Assembly (NCBI GenBank): GCA_027320105.1
Contig: DAHVMA010000066.1
Coordinates: forward strand, 1-55,200
From: JAKAQB01 sp027320105
Lineage (GTDB): Bacteria > Actinomycetota > Acidimicrobiia > Acidimicrobiales > Palsa-688
Length of the DNA: 55,200 nt
Direction of reading: 5' to 3'
Shown: positions 1 through 6,408 of the stretch, piece by piece
Layout: the number at the start of each line of letters is the position of its first letter
How positions within the stretch are numbered: the stretch's first letter is position 1
The notes under the pieces: model-generated
Told to the model about the DNA's origin: nothing
Database searches by the model: none
The model's input: only the letters and a program-made list of their open reading frames with translations
Made by a program: the position numbers and the translations under genes

Positions 1-1
1 G

Positions 2-400
2 CAGGAGGCCGCCACCCGGGTGAGCCTCGTCGCCGCCGTCGCCGACCTCGGACACCTCGCCCGCAGCGGGCGCGTGCCCGCCACGGCAGCCCGGGCGGGG
101 TTGGCCCTCGGGGTGCGACCGCTGTTCGAGCTGCGCCAGGGCAGGGTCCGCGCGCTGCGCCCGGCGCGAGGCGGCGACCAGGCCCTGCGGCGCCTCGTCG
201 CCGCCCCCTCCGTGGGGCGGCGGGCCGGCCGCCTGCACGCCGCGGTCCTCCACGCCGGCGACGAGGGAGCGGCTGCCACCGTCTTGGACCGTGTACGGGC
301 GCGCTACGCCCCCTCCAGCGCCTTCGTCGGGGGCTTCAGCCCCGTCATGGTCGCCCACACCGGCCCGCTGCTGGTCGGGATGGCCTGGTGGTGGGAGTGA
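2..400 (+). CDS. DegV-family fatty-acid-binding protein, C-terminal part (5' end outside window)
   Basis: The reading frame is open from base 2, so the gene starts before the window; about 132 residues are visible. DegV proteins bind a fatty acid and, where characterised, present it to fatty-acid kinase. Visible family features are a 'DLGHLARSGR' segment (the usual '.L.yL.kGGRi' element), then a beta-strand followed by an Arg/Ala-rich section (the 'GRV+..R..RG...AL..L' element), and the final 'HTGP' motif near the end followed by a hydrophobic tail. These fit the second half of the DegV fold. It runs convergently into the recombinase gene 32 bases away. No unusual features are visible. The remaining uncertainty is which DegV paralogue this is, since the N-terminal half is missing. 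Confidence 0.75.
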   Translation, partial: QEAATRVSLVAAVADLGHLARSGRVPATAARAGLALGVRPLFELRQGRVRALRPARGGDQALRRLVAAPSVGRRAGRLHAAVLHAGDEGAAATVLDRVRARYAPSSAFVGGFSPVMVAHTGPLLVGMAWWWE

Positions 401-431
401 GGCTGTCCAAAGCCGCGGATCACCGGCCGCT

Positions 432-1448
432 TCAGGGTGCCGTCCCTGACCGGATGGGTGGGTCGACGGTGGCGCGCAACGCCGCCTGCGAGGGGTGGGC
501 CTGGATGACGTGACGCAACCCCTGGGCGGTTGCCGACAGGTACCGCCGGGTCGTCTCGAGGGAGGCGTGGCCGAGCAGCTCCTGCAGCTCCACGACGTCG
601 GCGCCCGCCTCCAAGGCGGCGGTCGCGAACGTGTGCCGCAGGGCGTGCACGAGGGCGCCGGTGGGGACGTGGGCTCTGATGCCGGCCCTCACGTACAGCC
701 GCTCTATGAGGTAGCGGATCTGGTCGACGCTGAGCCGCCGCCCGCGCACGTCGACGAACAGCGGCGTCGAGGGGTGGTCGAGGTCCTCGCCGGGCAGGCG
801 GCGGGCCCGCTCCTCGAGGTAGGCGGTGAGCACGACCTCGAGGGCGGCGTCTATGGGCACTGCCCGCGCCTTGCGACCCTTGCCGATGACCTCGAGCCGC
901 CGGGCGCCTGGCTCCCCGTCGAGCGACCCGACGTCGAGGGCGGCGGCCTCCGCCTCCCGCACGCCGGTCACGCAGAACGTCGCCACCACCGCCAGGTCCC
1001 TCGCCGGCCAGGGGTCACGCCCCCGGGGGTCGGCGACAGCGGCCGTCGCCAGCAGGCGGGCGACGGCGTCGCGGGCGCGGATGGCGCGGGGGAGGCTGGT
1101 CGGTGTCTTGGGCTTGGGGACGGCGGCCATGGGGCTGCCGTCGAGGACCCCCTCGGCCACGAGGAAGTCGAAGAAGCTGCTCCACGCCGAGTGTGCCCGG
1201 CGGACCGAGGCGGCGGCGTGGTCCGCTGCCCAGGAGGCGAACGCCGCCCGCAGCGCCGAGCGGTCCAGGTCGGCGACGGTGACCACATCGAGGCCGTCGA
1301 GCTGGCTCAGGCGCGCCGCCACACCCTCCAGGTCCCGCCGGTAGCCGGCCAGGGTGTGGGGCGACGGCTTCTTGGCGCCCAGGTCCGTGAGCCACGCTCC
1401 CACGGCGTCGGGGAGGGGGCTGGTGGCGGTGAGGCGCGACCGGGGCAC
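432..1448 (-). CDS. Tyrosine recombinase, XerC/XerD-like
   Basis: Site-specific recombinase of the phage-integrase fold, 338 residues from the GTG at 1448. The N-terminal SAM-like DNA-binding domain covers about residues 12-115 and the catalytic domain about 125-310. All catalytic residues are present: Arg164 in 'TGVREAE', Lys190-193 in 'GKGRK', His268 and Arg271 in 'HALRHT', His294 in 'LLGHAS', and Tyr303 in 'RRYLS'. The size and compact layout match chromosomal XerC/D rather than large phage integrases. The open frame extends 83 codons further upstream, but that stretch runs through a 29-bp tandem repeat whose unit is not a multiple of three, so I do not regard it as coding. 'GGAGGG' abuts the GTG, closer than an ideal ribosome site, so the exact start is uncertain. 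A dif-like sequence lies about 240 bases upstream. It could act in chromosome dimer resolution or as an element integrase. Confidence 0.85.
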   Translation of the reverse strand: MPRSRLTATSPLPDAVGAWLTDLGAKKPSPHTLAGYRRDLEGVAARLSQLDGLDVVTVADLDRSALRAAFASWAADHAAASVRRAHSAWSSFFDFLVAEGVLDGSPMAAVPKPKTPTSLPRAIRARDAVARLLATAAVADPRGRDPWPARDLAVVATFCVTGVREAEAAALDVGSLDGEPGARRLEVIGKGRKARAVPIDAALEVVLTAYLEERARRLPGEDLDHPSTPLFVDVRGRRLSVDQIRYLIERLYVRAGIRAHVPTGALVHALRHTFATAALEAGADVVELQELLGHASLETTRRYLSATAQGLRHVIQAHPSQAALRATVDPPIRSGTAP

Positions 1449-1492
1449 CCCTCCAGGCTGCCAGGCCGGCAGCCGGCACTCGCGGACGTCCA

Positions 1493-1579
1493 GCGCGCCG
1501 GCGGGAGGTCGGTGCAGAGGTGCGCGCCGGCGAGAGGTCGGTGCAGGGGTGCGCGCCGGCGGGAGGTCGGTGCAGAGGT
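1493..1579. repeat. 3 x 29-bp tandem repeat upstream of the recombinase gene
   Basis: Three consecutive 29-base units at 1493-1521, 1522-1550 and 1551-1579. Each begins GCGCGCCGGC and contains GAGGTCGGTGCAG. Units 1 and 3 are identical and unit 2 differs at two positions. Because 29 is not a multiple of 3, the repeat shifts frame at each copy, which argues that it is non-coding. It lies between the recombinase start (1448) and the dif-like site (1683-1710), where accessory protein-binding sites would be expected if this is a recombination locus. The rest of 1449-1741 holds no gene that I can support. Confidence 0.9.
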
Positions 1580-1682
1580 CGGCGCTTTCGGTCCTCAACC
1601 TCCCGAGGACCACCGAATGCACCGACCCGCCGGCGCAGGGACGCCGGCGGCGTTGGGCCGGGCGCGTTGGGGAAGCCCAAGT

Positions 1683-1710
1683 ATTCCGGATAATCATCGT
1701 TATCTGTGCC
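1683..1710. other. Candidate dif-like / recombinase core site
   Basis: A 28-base segment that can be read as an 11-base arm ending GATAA, a 6-base centre (TCATCG), and an 11-base arm beginning TTATC. The inner five bases of the arms (1689-1693 and 1700-1704) are perfect inverted repeats. This is the layout of Xer dif sites, whose arms end ..ATAA and begin TTAT.. around a 6-bp spacer. It is an AT-rich island in very GC-rich DNA, upstream of a Xer-type recombinase gene. The outer halves of the arms are not symmetrical, so an operator or a chance palindrome remains possible. Confidence 0.35.
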
Positions 1711-1741
1711 AGAGCGGTCGGAGCGGGTCAGACCCTGGCGG

Positions 1742-2077
1742 CTAGGCCGCCACGGCGGCACAGGTCCGCCAGCGGCGTGGCGGCCTCCAGGAGCCATGCA
1801 GAGCCCGGGCGGCGTCCGCCTCGTCGTGGTCGCCGGCGAGGTCGCGCCGCACGTCCTCCACGGCGCACGCCAGTACGTAGACGAGGTCGTCGACCTGGCG
1901 CAGCACGTCGCGGGTAACGATGAGCTCGTGGTCGGCAAGGCCGTGCTCAGCCGCCCGCCGGCGGGCCTCGAAGTCCCGCTGGCGGCACGACCGCCGGCAG
2001 TACCGCCGCGGCCTCCCCGGCCCGCTGCTCACAGGGAACGGCCGCCCGCACCACGCACAGCGCGCCTCGCGGGCCAT
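1742..2077 (-). CDS. Small zinc-finger-like protein of unknown function
   Basis: 111 residues from the ATG at 2077, which is preceded by a G-rich 'GGGGTGAG' that can serve as a ribosome site; an in-frame start at 2116 would add 13 residues. Cys7/Cys10 ('CAWCG') and Cys27/Cys31 ('YCRRSC') form a C-x2-C...C-x3-C zinc-binding pattern, followed by a basic helix ('RQRDFEARRR'). This resembles short actinobacterial zinc-finger proteins that often accompany integrases or mobile regions. The middle (about residues 45-80) looks helical and acidic, while the last 15 residues are Arg/Trp-rich. I do not recognise a specific function; nucleic-acid binding is an inference from the basic zinc-finger block. 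The stop lies just upstream of the dif-like region. Confidence 0.6.
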   Translation of the reverse strand: MAREARCAWCGRPFPVSSGPGRPRRYCRRSCRQRDFEARRRAAEHGLADHELIVTRDVLRQVDDLVYVLACAVEDVRRDLAGDHDEADAARALHGSWRPPRRWRTCAAVAA

Positions 2078-2110
2078 CTCACCCCCCCTGCCATCCCCCT
2101 CCCAGCTTTG

Positions 2111-2123
2111 CGTCACGGTGACG
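2111..2123. promoter_or_regulatory. Palindrome CGTCAC-G-GTGACG
   Basis: A perfect 6+1+6 inverted repeat 34 bases upstream of the start at 2077, followed on the + strand by a short AT-rich stretch (AATATA). A near-identical palindrome (arms ACGTCAC/GTGACGT) is present at 38830-38844. It could be an operator for a dimeric regulator. No regulator is identified, so the role is unproven. Confidence 0.3.
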
Positions 2124-2227
2124 AATATAGGGCGGCGGCGTCATCCCAGGGTGGATGCTCACCGGATCCTCGACTGTCATCGCCCTGCCCATCACGGCCC
2201 TATGAACAGCGACGGCCGGTACTGAGG

Positions 2228-2344
2228 TCAGTCCGTCGGCTTGCGGGCGGCGGCCTTCCCCGCCCGCACCCGTGCGTCGCGCCGCTTCTTCCGGCGGATC
2301 CTGTCGTGCTTCCACCGCACCGTCGAACGCGCTCCTCGGCCCAT
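2228..2344 (-). CDS. 38-residue highly basic protein, possibly ribosome-associated
   Basis: This frame is too short for routine ORF lists but looks coding. It runs ATG at 2344 to TGA at 2228 and encodes 38 residues, of which about 18 are Arg, Lys or His. It begins 'MGRGARSTVRW' and continues 'HDRIRRKKRRD', an uninterrupted basic helix. The length, the MG+G start and the composition recall small ribosomal proteins of the bTHX/bS22 kind, but the sequence does not clearly match either, so the assignment is only a suggestion. It starts 9 bases after the hydrolase stop codon on the same strand and is probably co-transcribed with it. Upstream of the ATG only a weak 'CTGGG' is seen. Confidence 0.5.
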   Translation of the reverse strand: MGRGARSTVRWKHDRIRRKKRRDARVRAGKAAARKPTD

Positions 2345-2353
2345 CCCAGGAGC

Positions 2354-3031
2354 CTACAGGCAACCGAGGAACCGGAGGGCGGCGTCCACGAAGCGGAAGT
2401 CCTTGGGCGTGGCGAAGTGGTCCAGGCCGGCGACCCCCACGAACGTCGGGTCCGGCAGCGCCGCCACCAGCGGCTCCGCCGGCCCGGCGAAGTCCCGGTC
2501 GCCGAGAACCACCAGCACCGGGCAGGTGACCGCGGCCAGCGACGCCGGCTCGATGCGCTCCACCGCTCCGCGCAGGCACGCGGCGAGGGCCACCGGGTCG
2601 TTGCCCGGCGCCCGGGCGAAGCGGGCGAAGGCGCCGGCCGCCTCGGGCGCGCCGTCGGGCGCGTCACCCGTCTCGACCGCCACCGCCAGGGCCTCGGGGC
2701 TCTCCTCCCGGAAGAGGTTGGCGCCGACGCCACCGACGACGATGCGAGAGAACCGCTGCGGGGCGCGTGACGCGAGGACGAGGGTCAGCCACGCCCCGAG
2801 GGAGAAGGCGATGGCGTCGACGGGGCGTTCCGGCAGGTGCTGCTCGACGACCAGGTCCATCCGCGTGTAGGCCGCCGGCTCGTGAGGCTTGGCGGCGTCG
2901 CCGTGGCCGGGCAGGTCGACGCCGATGACGTCCCGGCCCGACTCCTCGAGCAGGTCCACCCAGCCCGGCTCCCGCCAGTTGCGTTCGTAGGAGGAGGCGA
3001 AGCCGTGTACGAGTAGCACGGGCGGTGGCAC
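2354..3031 (-). CDS. Alpha/beta-hydrolase
   Basis: 225 residues from the GTG at 3031. Alpha/beta-hydrolase fold: 'LLVHGFAS' (oxyanion strand, residues 6-13), 'IGVDLPGHG' (36-44), nucleophile Ser77 in 'AFSLGAW' (an A-x-S-x-G elbow instead of G-x-S-x-G), acid Asp178 or Asp180 in 'LGDRDF', and His205 in 'GLDHFAT'. The complete triad suggests an active esterase, lipase or C-C hydrolase; the substrate cannot be told. The start was chosen because the fold begins immediately after it, and because a TACGGT hexamer lies 6 bases upstream with no clear ribosome site (leaderless pattern). A longer frame reaching to 3124 would overlap the divergent gene and its promoter and is unlikely. The neighbour at 3094 is transcribed divergently. 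Confidence 0.8.
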   Translation of the reverse strand: MPPPVLLVHGFASSYERNWREPGWVDLLEESGRDVIGVDLPGHGDAAKPHEPAAYTRMDLVVEQHLPERPVDAIAFSLGAWLTLVLASRAPQRFSRIVVGGVGANLFREESPEALAVAVETGDAPDGAPEAAGAFARFARAPGNDPVALAACLRGAVERIEPASLAAVTCPVLVVLGDRDFAGPAEPLVAALPDPTFVGVAGLDHFATPKDFRFVDAALRFLGCL

Positions 3032-3037
3032 GGGACC

Positions 3038-3043
3038 ACCGTA
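3038..3043 (-). promoter_or_regulatory. -10 element TACGGT (leaderless pattern, gene at 3031)
   Basis: TANNNT hexamer on the minus strand, ending 6 bases before the GTG at 3031. At this distance transcription would begin at or next to the start codon. It forms a back-to-back pair with the plus-strand hexamer at 3080-3085. Confidence 0.55.
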
Positions 3044-3079
3044 GGCCCTCTCCGGACGGTGCGCCCGGGCGGGAAGCGG

Positions 3080-3085
3080 TAGGTT
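3080..3085 (+). promoter_or_regulatory. -10 element TAGGTT (leaderless pattern, gene at 3094)
   Basis: TANNNT hexamer ending 8 bases before the GTG at 3094; no ribosome binding site lies between them. Confidence 0.55.
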
Positions 3086-3093
3086 GGCAACCC

Positions 3094-4686
3094 GTGGCTC
3101 GCAGGATCGACATCGAGCTGACAAGCGCGCGTCCCGACGGCAGCTGGACCTGGCGCGCCGCCGGCGCCCTGCAGCCGCGCGGCATCCTCGACGCCTCGCT
3201 GCTCCACGAGGGGGCCAAGCCGGGCGACGTCGTAAAGGCCGACGCCGAGTTCGAGATCGACGGCATCTCGATCATCGCCGTCCTGGCGCCACGCGAGAAG
3301 CACCGCAGCGAGGCTCAGCGGATCGAGCTGCTCGCCCCCACCCGCGCCACTCCGGGCGTGACCACCCAACTGGCCGGCGGGGGTGACCGGCGCGGCCCGG
3401 GACGCGAGGAACGGCGGGGACCCCGGCCGGAACGGGCCGGCGGGCGCCCCGAGCGGGCAGATCGCCGCCCCGACCGGGGCGATCGCAGCGGTGGGCGCCC
3501 GCAACCGGCCAACCGCAGTGCTGACCGATCGGGCGGTGGTGGCCCCAGTGGTGGTGGCCCCAGCAGTGGTGGCCCCAGCGGTGGTGGCCCCAGCGGTGGT
3601 GGCAGCGCTGACGCAGCGCAACGGCGCGGACCCAGCGGGCTGGCGGAGCCCCGGCCGGGCGGTGGCACAGAGGGGGAACGCCCCCGGCGGTCACCGGCCG
3701 AGGCGCGCCGCCCCCGCCCCGCCGGCGCGGACCACACCGGTCCTGGCCGGGAGCGGAGCCGGCCGGAGGGCAACACCACCGCCGGTGTAGGCGGCGCTGG
3801 CCGGGGCGCCCGGCGCCTGAGCCCGGGCAACGCCCATCGCCGTGCGGTCCTCGAGTCGCTGGCCCCCGAGGTGCAGCCGGTCGCCGAACAGGTCCTGCGG
3901 GGCGGGATCCCGGCGGTGCGCACCGCCATCCACCTCGAGCGGGAGAAGGCGACCGCCGAGGGCCGGCCCGCCCCGCACGCAGAGTCGCTCATCGCCCTCG
4001 CCGAGTCGCTGCTGCCACGCCTCAAAGCGGCCGAGTGGCGTGACCGGGCCGAGGCCGCCGCCGCCGCCGGCGACGACATCAGCCTGCGGGACCTTCGCTC
4101 TGTGGTCACCGGCGCCGACGTGGCTCGCGACGACGGCGCTCGGGCGCTGGCCGCCGGCCTCCGGGACCGGCTCGAGGCGCGCTTGGACCGGCTGCGCGCG
4201 GAGTGGGCGGGCGAGATCGCCCGGCACCTCGACGAGCATCGGGTCGTGCGGGCCCTTCGCCTGTCCGGCCGCCCCCCCGAGCCGACCACCCGTCTCGACG
4301 CTGACCTGGCTTCCCGCCTGACCGAGGCCGCCGGCGCGGCGATGGCACCGGACACGGCCCCGGACCGCTGGGCCGCACTGCTCGAGGCGGTCGTCGCCTC
4401 CCCCATCCGCAGGAACGTCAAGCCAGCGGGCCTCCCCGCCGACCCGGGTGAGCTGCTGCTCGGCGCCGCCCGCCAGCAGGTCGGGCGGGTCCCAGCGCTC
4501 GCCGGGCTGCTCGGCATCAGCATGCCGCCCCCGCCGGGCCCCGCCCGGGCCAGCCGGGACAGCACCGGAGGAGGAGGCGGCGGCGGCGGCGGCATCGGAC
4601 CCCACCCGTCCCGCCGGCGGTGGGATCGGATCCAGCCCGGCCGGCAACGGGATCGCCACCGGGGGCCACCACGAGCCTGGGGGTGA
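3094..4686 (+). CDS. Unknown protein with OB-like N-terminus, long Gly/Pro/Arg linker and helical C-terminus
   Basis: 530 residues from the GTG at 3094 (leaderless pattern TAGGTT, 8 bases upstream). Three parts are visible. Residues 1-75 are beta-rich ('IDIELTSARPDGSWTWRAAG', then 'KPGDVVKADAEFEIDGI') and resemble a small barrel. Residues 80-245 are low complexity and Arg/Gly/Pro-rich, including a 15-bp repeat coding for GGGPS. Residues 250-495 are predicted alpha-helical with a conserved-looking 'HLDEHRVVRALRLSGRPPEP' stretch and 'DRWAALLEAVVASPIRR'. The final 35 residues are a polyglycine run and an Arg-rich tail that may not be conserved. The layout (folded domain, basic disordered linker, helical domain) suggests an RNA- or DNA-associated protein, which is inference only. 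No enzymatic motif is seen. Confidence 0.75.
   Translation: MARRIDIELTSARPDGSWTWRAAGALQPRGILDASLLHEGAKPGDVVKADAEFEIDGISIIAVLAPREKHRSEAQRIELLAPTRATPGVTTQLAGGGDRRGPGREERRGPRPERAGGRPERADRRPDRGDRSGGRPQPANRSADRSGGGGPSGGGPSSGGPSGGGPSGGGSADAAQRRGPSGLAEPRPGGGTEGERPRRSPAEARRPRPAGADHTGPGRERSRPEGNTTAGVGGAGRGARRLSPGNAHRRAVLESLAPEVQPVAEQVLRGGIPAVRTAIHLEREKATAEGRPAPHAESLIALAESLLPRLKAAEWRDRAEAAAAAGDDISLRDLRSVVTGADVARDDGARALAAGLRDRLEARLDRLRAEWAGEIARHLDEHRVVRALRLSGRPPEPTTRLDADLASRLTEAAGAAMAPDTAPDRWAALLEAVVASPIRRNVKPAGLPADPGELLLGAARQQVGRVPALAGLLGISMPPPPGPARASRDSTGGGGGGGGGIGPHPSRRRWDRIQPGRQRDRHRGPPRAWG
3535..3606 (+). repeat. 15-bp in-frame tandem repeat (GGGPS)
   Basis: Nearly five copies of GGTGGTGGCCCCAG(T/C), in frame inside the linker of the gene at 3094. 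They encode Gly-Gly-Gly-Pro-Ser with single-base variation between copies. This is a typical replication-slippage expansion of a disordered linker. Confidence 0.9.
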
Positions 4687-4717
4687 GCCGGCACCAGCCG
4701 ACGTCGGGCCCCGCGGA

Positions 4718-4739
4718 GCACCGCAGCCCTGAGCGGTGC
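4718..4739. terminator. Stem-loop between convergent genes
   Basis: Perfect 7-bp stem GCACCGC/GCGGTGC with an 8-base loop, centred between the convergent ends at 4686 (+) and 4754 (-). No T-run follows on either strand, so it is a GC-rich hairpin terminator candidate only. Confidence 0.4.
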
Positions 4740-4753
4740 AGGCCCGGCGAGGG

Positions 4754-5161
4754 TCAGGTGAGGGTAGCGACGATCCCGTGGTCGTGGAGAAACTCCGCCA
4801 GCCCATCCACCAGCGCCAGGTCGCACACCTCGGCGAGCGGCACCCACGCCGCCTCGGCGGCGTCGTCGCCGGCGACGGGTTCGGCGTCGCCGGCCACGGT
4901 GACCCAGAAGTCGAGGATGACGAAGTGATCGTCCGCCGCGAAGCGCTCCACCCAGCCGACGAACGACCCGCACACCGCCTCGAGGCCGGTCTCCTCCCGC
5001 AGCTCCCGCAGGGTGGCCTCCGCGAGCGTCTCGCCGTGCTCGACCCGCCCGCCGGGGACGGACCAGCTGCCGGCGCCGGGGCCGTGGCCCCGCCGGACTA
5101 GCAGGATCCTGCCGGCGTCGACGGCTACGGCTCCGACGCAGACCTCGGGGCGGGCTGTCAC
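4754..5161 (-). CDS. NUDIX hydrolase
   Basis: 135 residues. The NUDIX box is complete: 'GGRVEHGETL' followed by 'ATLRELREETGLE', matching G-x5-E-x7-R-E-U-x-E-E-x-G-U, so it should bind Mg2+ and hydrolyse a nucleoside diphosphate linked to another group. The N-terminal strand 'EVCVGAVAVDAGRILLVRRG' is typical of small MutT/ADP-ribose-type enzymes. Which substrate is used (oxidised dNTP, ADP-ribose, other) cannot be read from the sequence. It overlaps the upstream GNAT gene by four bases (ATGA), so the two are translationally coupled and probably form an operon with the gene at 5655. Confidence 0.87.
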   Translation of the reverse strand: MTARPEVCVGAVAVDAGRILLVRRGHGPGAGSWSVPGGRVEHGETLAEATLRELREETGLEAVCGSFVGWVERFAADDHFVILDFWVTVAGDAEPVAGDDAAEAAWVPLAEVCDLALVDGLAEFLHDHGIVATLT

Positions 5162-5649
5162 CGGAGGCGCCGGTGCATGGTGAGGAGCCGGGCGGTGAAG
5201 CCAAGGTCCTCGAAGAAGGCCTTGGCGGGGCGGTTGCCTGGCAGGGCGTAGGCGTCGACGCCGGCGCAGCCCTCCGCCTCGGCCCAGGCGATGACCAGGT
5301 GGAGCATCGCCTCACCGAGGCCCACCCCACGCGCCTCCGCCTCGACGTAGACGGCCCGGACCACCACGAGTGGCGCCGGCCCTCTGCGGTCGATGTCGGC
5401 CGCTGAGAACCCGAGGGTCACCTGGTCGATCCCCGCCACCACCGCCAGGCGGTCCTCTGCGCCGATGGGGGGGACCACTCCCCCACCATCTCCGGCGAGC
5501 CCCGCCGGAAAGGTGACCTCGTCGACGAGGCGGTCCCCGCCGCGCTGGCCGCGCAGCTCGGCGGCGGCCGCCTCCCACAGCTCGCCCACCCGTGGCGCGT
5601 CGGCCCCGTCGGCACGACGGGCCCACTCCCCGCACCCGGCGGCTGCCAC
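5158..5649 (-). CDS. GNAT-family N-acetyltransferase
   Basis: 163 residues. The acetyl-CoA-binding region is clear: a beta-4 strand 'VVVRAVYVE' followed by the 'ARGVGLGEAML' pyrophosphate loop (R/Q-x-x-G-x-G/A), then an alpha-3/beta-5 pair and the terminal 'NRPAKAFFEDLGF' element that is almost universal in GNAT proteins. It transfers an acetyl group to an amine on an unknown acceptor. It starts 5 bases after the stop of the upstream gene at 5655 and overlaps the NUDIX gene by four bases. The N-terminal 40 residues are less conserved. Confidence 0.82.
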   Translation of the reverse strand: MAAAGCGEWARRADGADAPRVGELWEAAAAELRGQRGGDRLVDEVTFPAGLAGDGGGVVPPIGAEDRLAVVAGIDQVTLGFSAADIDRRGPAPLVVVRAVYVEAEARGVGLGEAMLHLVIAWAEAEGCAGVDAYALPGNRPAKAFFEDLGFTARLLTMHRRLR

Positions 5650-5654
5650 GGCGC

Positions 5655-6338
5655 TCAGCGCTGCTGCAGTTGCATGACCCGGGCGAGGACGGTGCGCCGG
5701 CCCCGATGCCCCGCTTCGTAGCGGGCCACGGCATCGAGCTCGTCGGGCAACAGACCGGCCAGCCGTTGCACCACCTGCGACGCCGACAGCGAGTCGTAGC
5801 CCGGGATGGCCAGGTCGGCTGACACCACCGGTGGGCGGGTCCCGTTCCCACCGGCGGGCGGCGTGACGGTGAGCGACCCCGGACCACCGGCGGGCGGCGT
5901 GACGGTGAGCGACCCCGGACCGCCGGCGGATGCACCCGGGGCGGGCGCCTCCCCGGCACCGTGCAGCGGAGGAGCGCTGCGGGCCGAAGTGGCCGCCGGG
6001 CCAGGCGGTCTCGGTCCGGTGCGCCCCCCCGGGAACACCGTCGCGGGCTGGGAGCGTGGCGCACCGACATCGTCGGGGCGGTGGTCCGACCGGCGGTGGG
6101 TCCCAGCGCCGGTCGGTGTCGCCGAGGGGTCGCCCGGCCGGGTGACGGACATCCGCCGGCGGCCCTCACCGACGGCGAGCTGCCCGATCATGCGGGCCGA
6201 CGCCACCTGGGCCCCGACGCGGGCGCGTCCCTTGGCTGCGAGCTTGGGGACCTCCTCTCCTACGGTCAGGGCCAGCCCGACAGGCAGGAAGACGAACAGG
6301 TCGAGAGCGGTCTCGAGCGGCGAGGACGACTGGCTCAT
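5655..6338 (-). CDS. Unknown protein: hydrophobic N-terminus, Pro-rich repeat linker, helical C-terminus
   Basis: 227 residues; the ATG at 6338 has a good ribosome site ('GGGAGGAT' with about 7 bases spacing). The N-terminus (residues 8-27, 'ALDLFVFLPVGLALTVGEEV') is amphipathic to hydrophobic and could associate with a membrane. Residues 60-165 are Pro/Gly/Ser-rich and contain two perfect 12-residue repeats (AGGPGSLTVTPP) coded by a 36-bp direct repeat. The C-terminal 55 residues are well ordered, with 'IPGYDSLSASQVVQRLAGL' and 'VARYEAGHRGRRTVL'. That ending occurs in actinobacterial proteins of unknown role. I cannot name a function. The genes for GNAT and NUDIX enzymes follow directly on the same strand. 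Confidence 0.7.
   Translation of the reverse strand: MSQSSSPLETALDLFVFLPVGLALTVGEEVPKLAAKGRARVGAQVASARMIGQLAVGEGRRRMSVTRPGDPSATPTGAGTHRRSDHRPDDVGAPRSQPATVFPGGRTGPRPPGPAATSARSAPPLHGAGEAPAPGASAGGPGSLTVTPPAGGPGSLTVTPPAGGNGTRPPVVSADLAIPGYDSLSASQVVQRLAGLLPDELDAVARYEAGHRGRRTVLARVMQLQQR
5848..5919 (-). repeat. 36-bp direct repeat, two perfect copies plus a partial third
   Basis: Copies at 5848-5883 and 5884-5919, with about 10 more matching bases. The unit is in frame and encodes 12 residues in the linker of the gene at 5655. The identity of the copies suggests a recent duplication. Confidence 0.9.
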
Positions 6339-6408
6339 CCGTCGATCCTCCCGCGACGGGCGGGAGAGGACAACTCACCGGCGGGCGCTCCGGTGAGCTC
6401 CCGGAGGC

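Noticed and set aside
1493..1579. CRISPR array
   Set aside because: The three units are directly adjacent with no spacers and there are no cas genes.
495..1745. Long plus-strand ORF of over 400 codons opposite the recombinase gene
   Set aside because: It is antisense to a complete recombinase with all catalytic residues; its composition is Gly/Arg/Pro-rich without any recognisable domain, as expected for GC-driven shadow frames.
2354..3124. Longer start (3124) for the hydrolase
   Set aside because: It would run across the divergent promoter and the first codons of the gene at 3094, and the added residues are Arg/Pro-rich without fold character.
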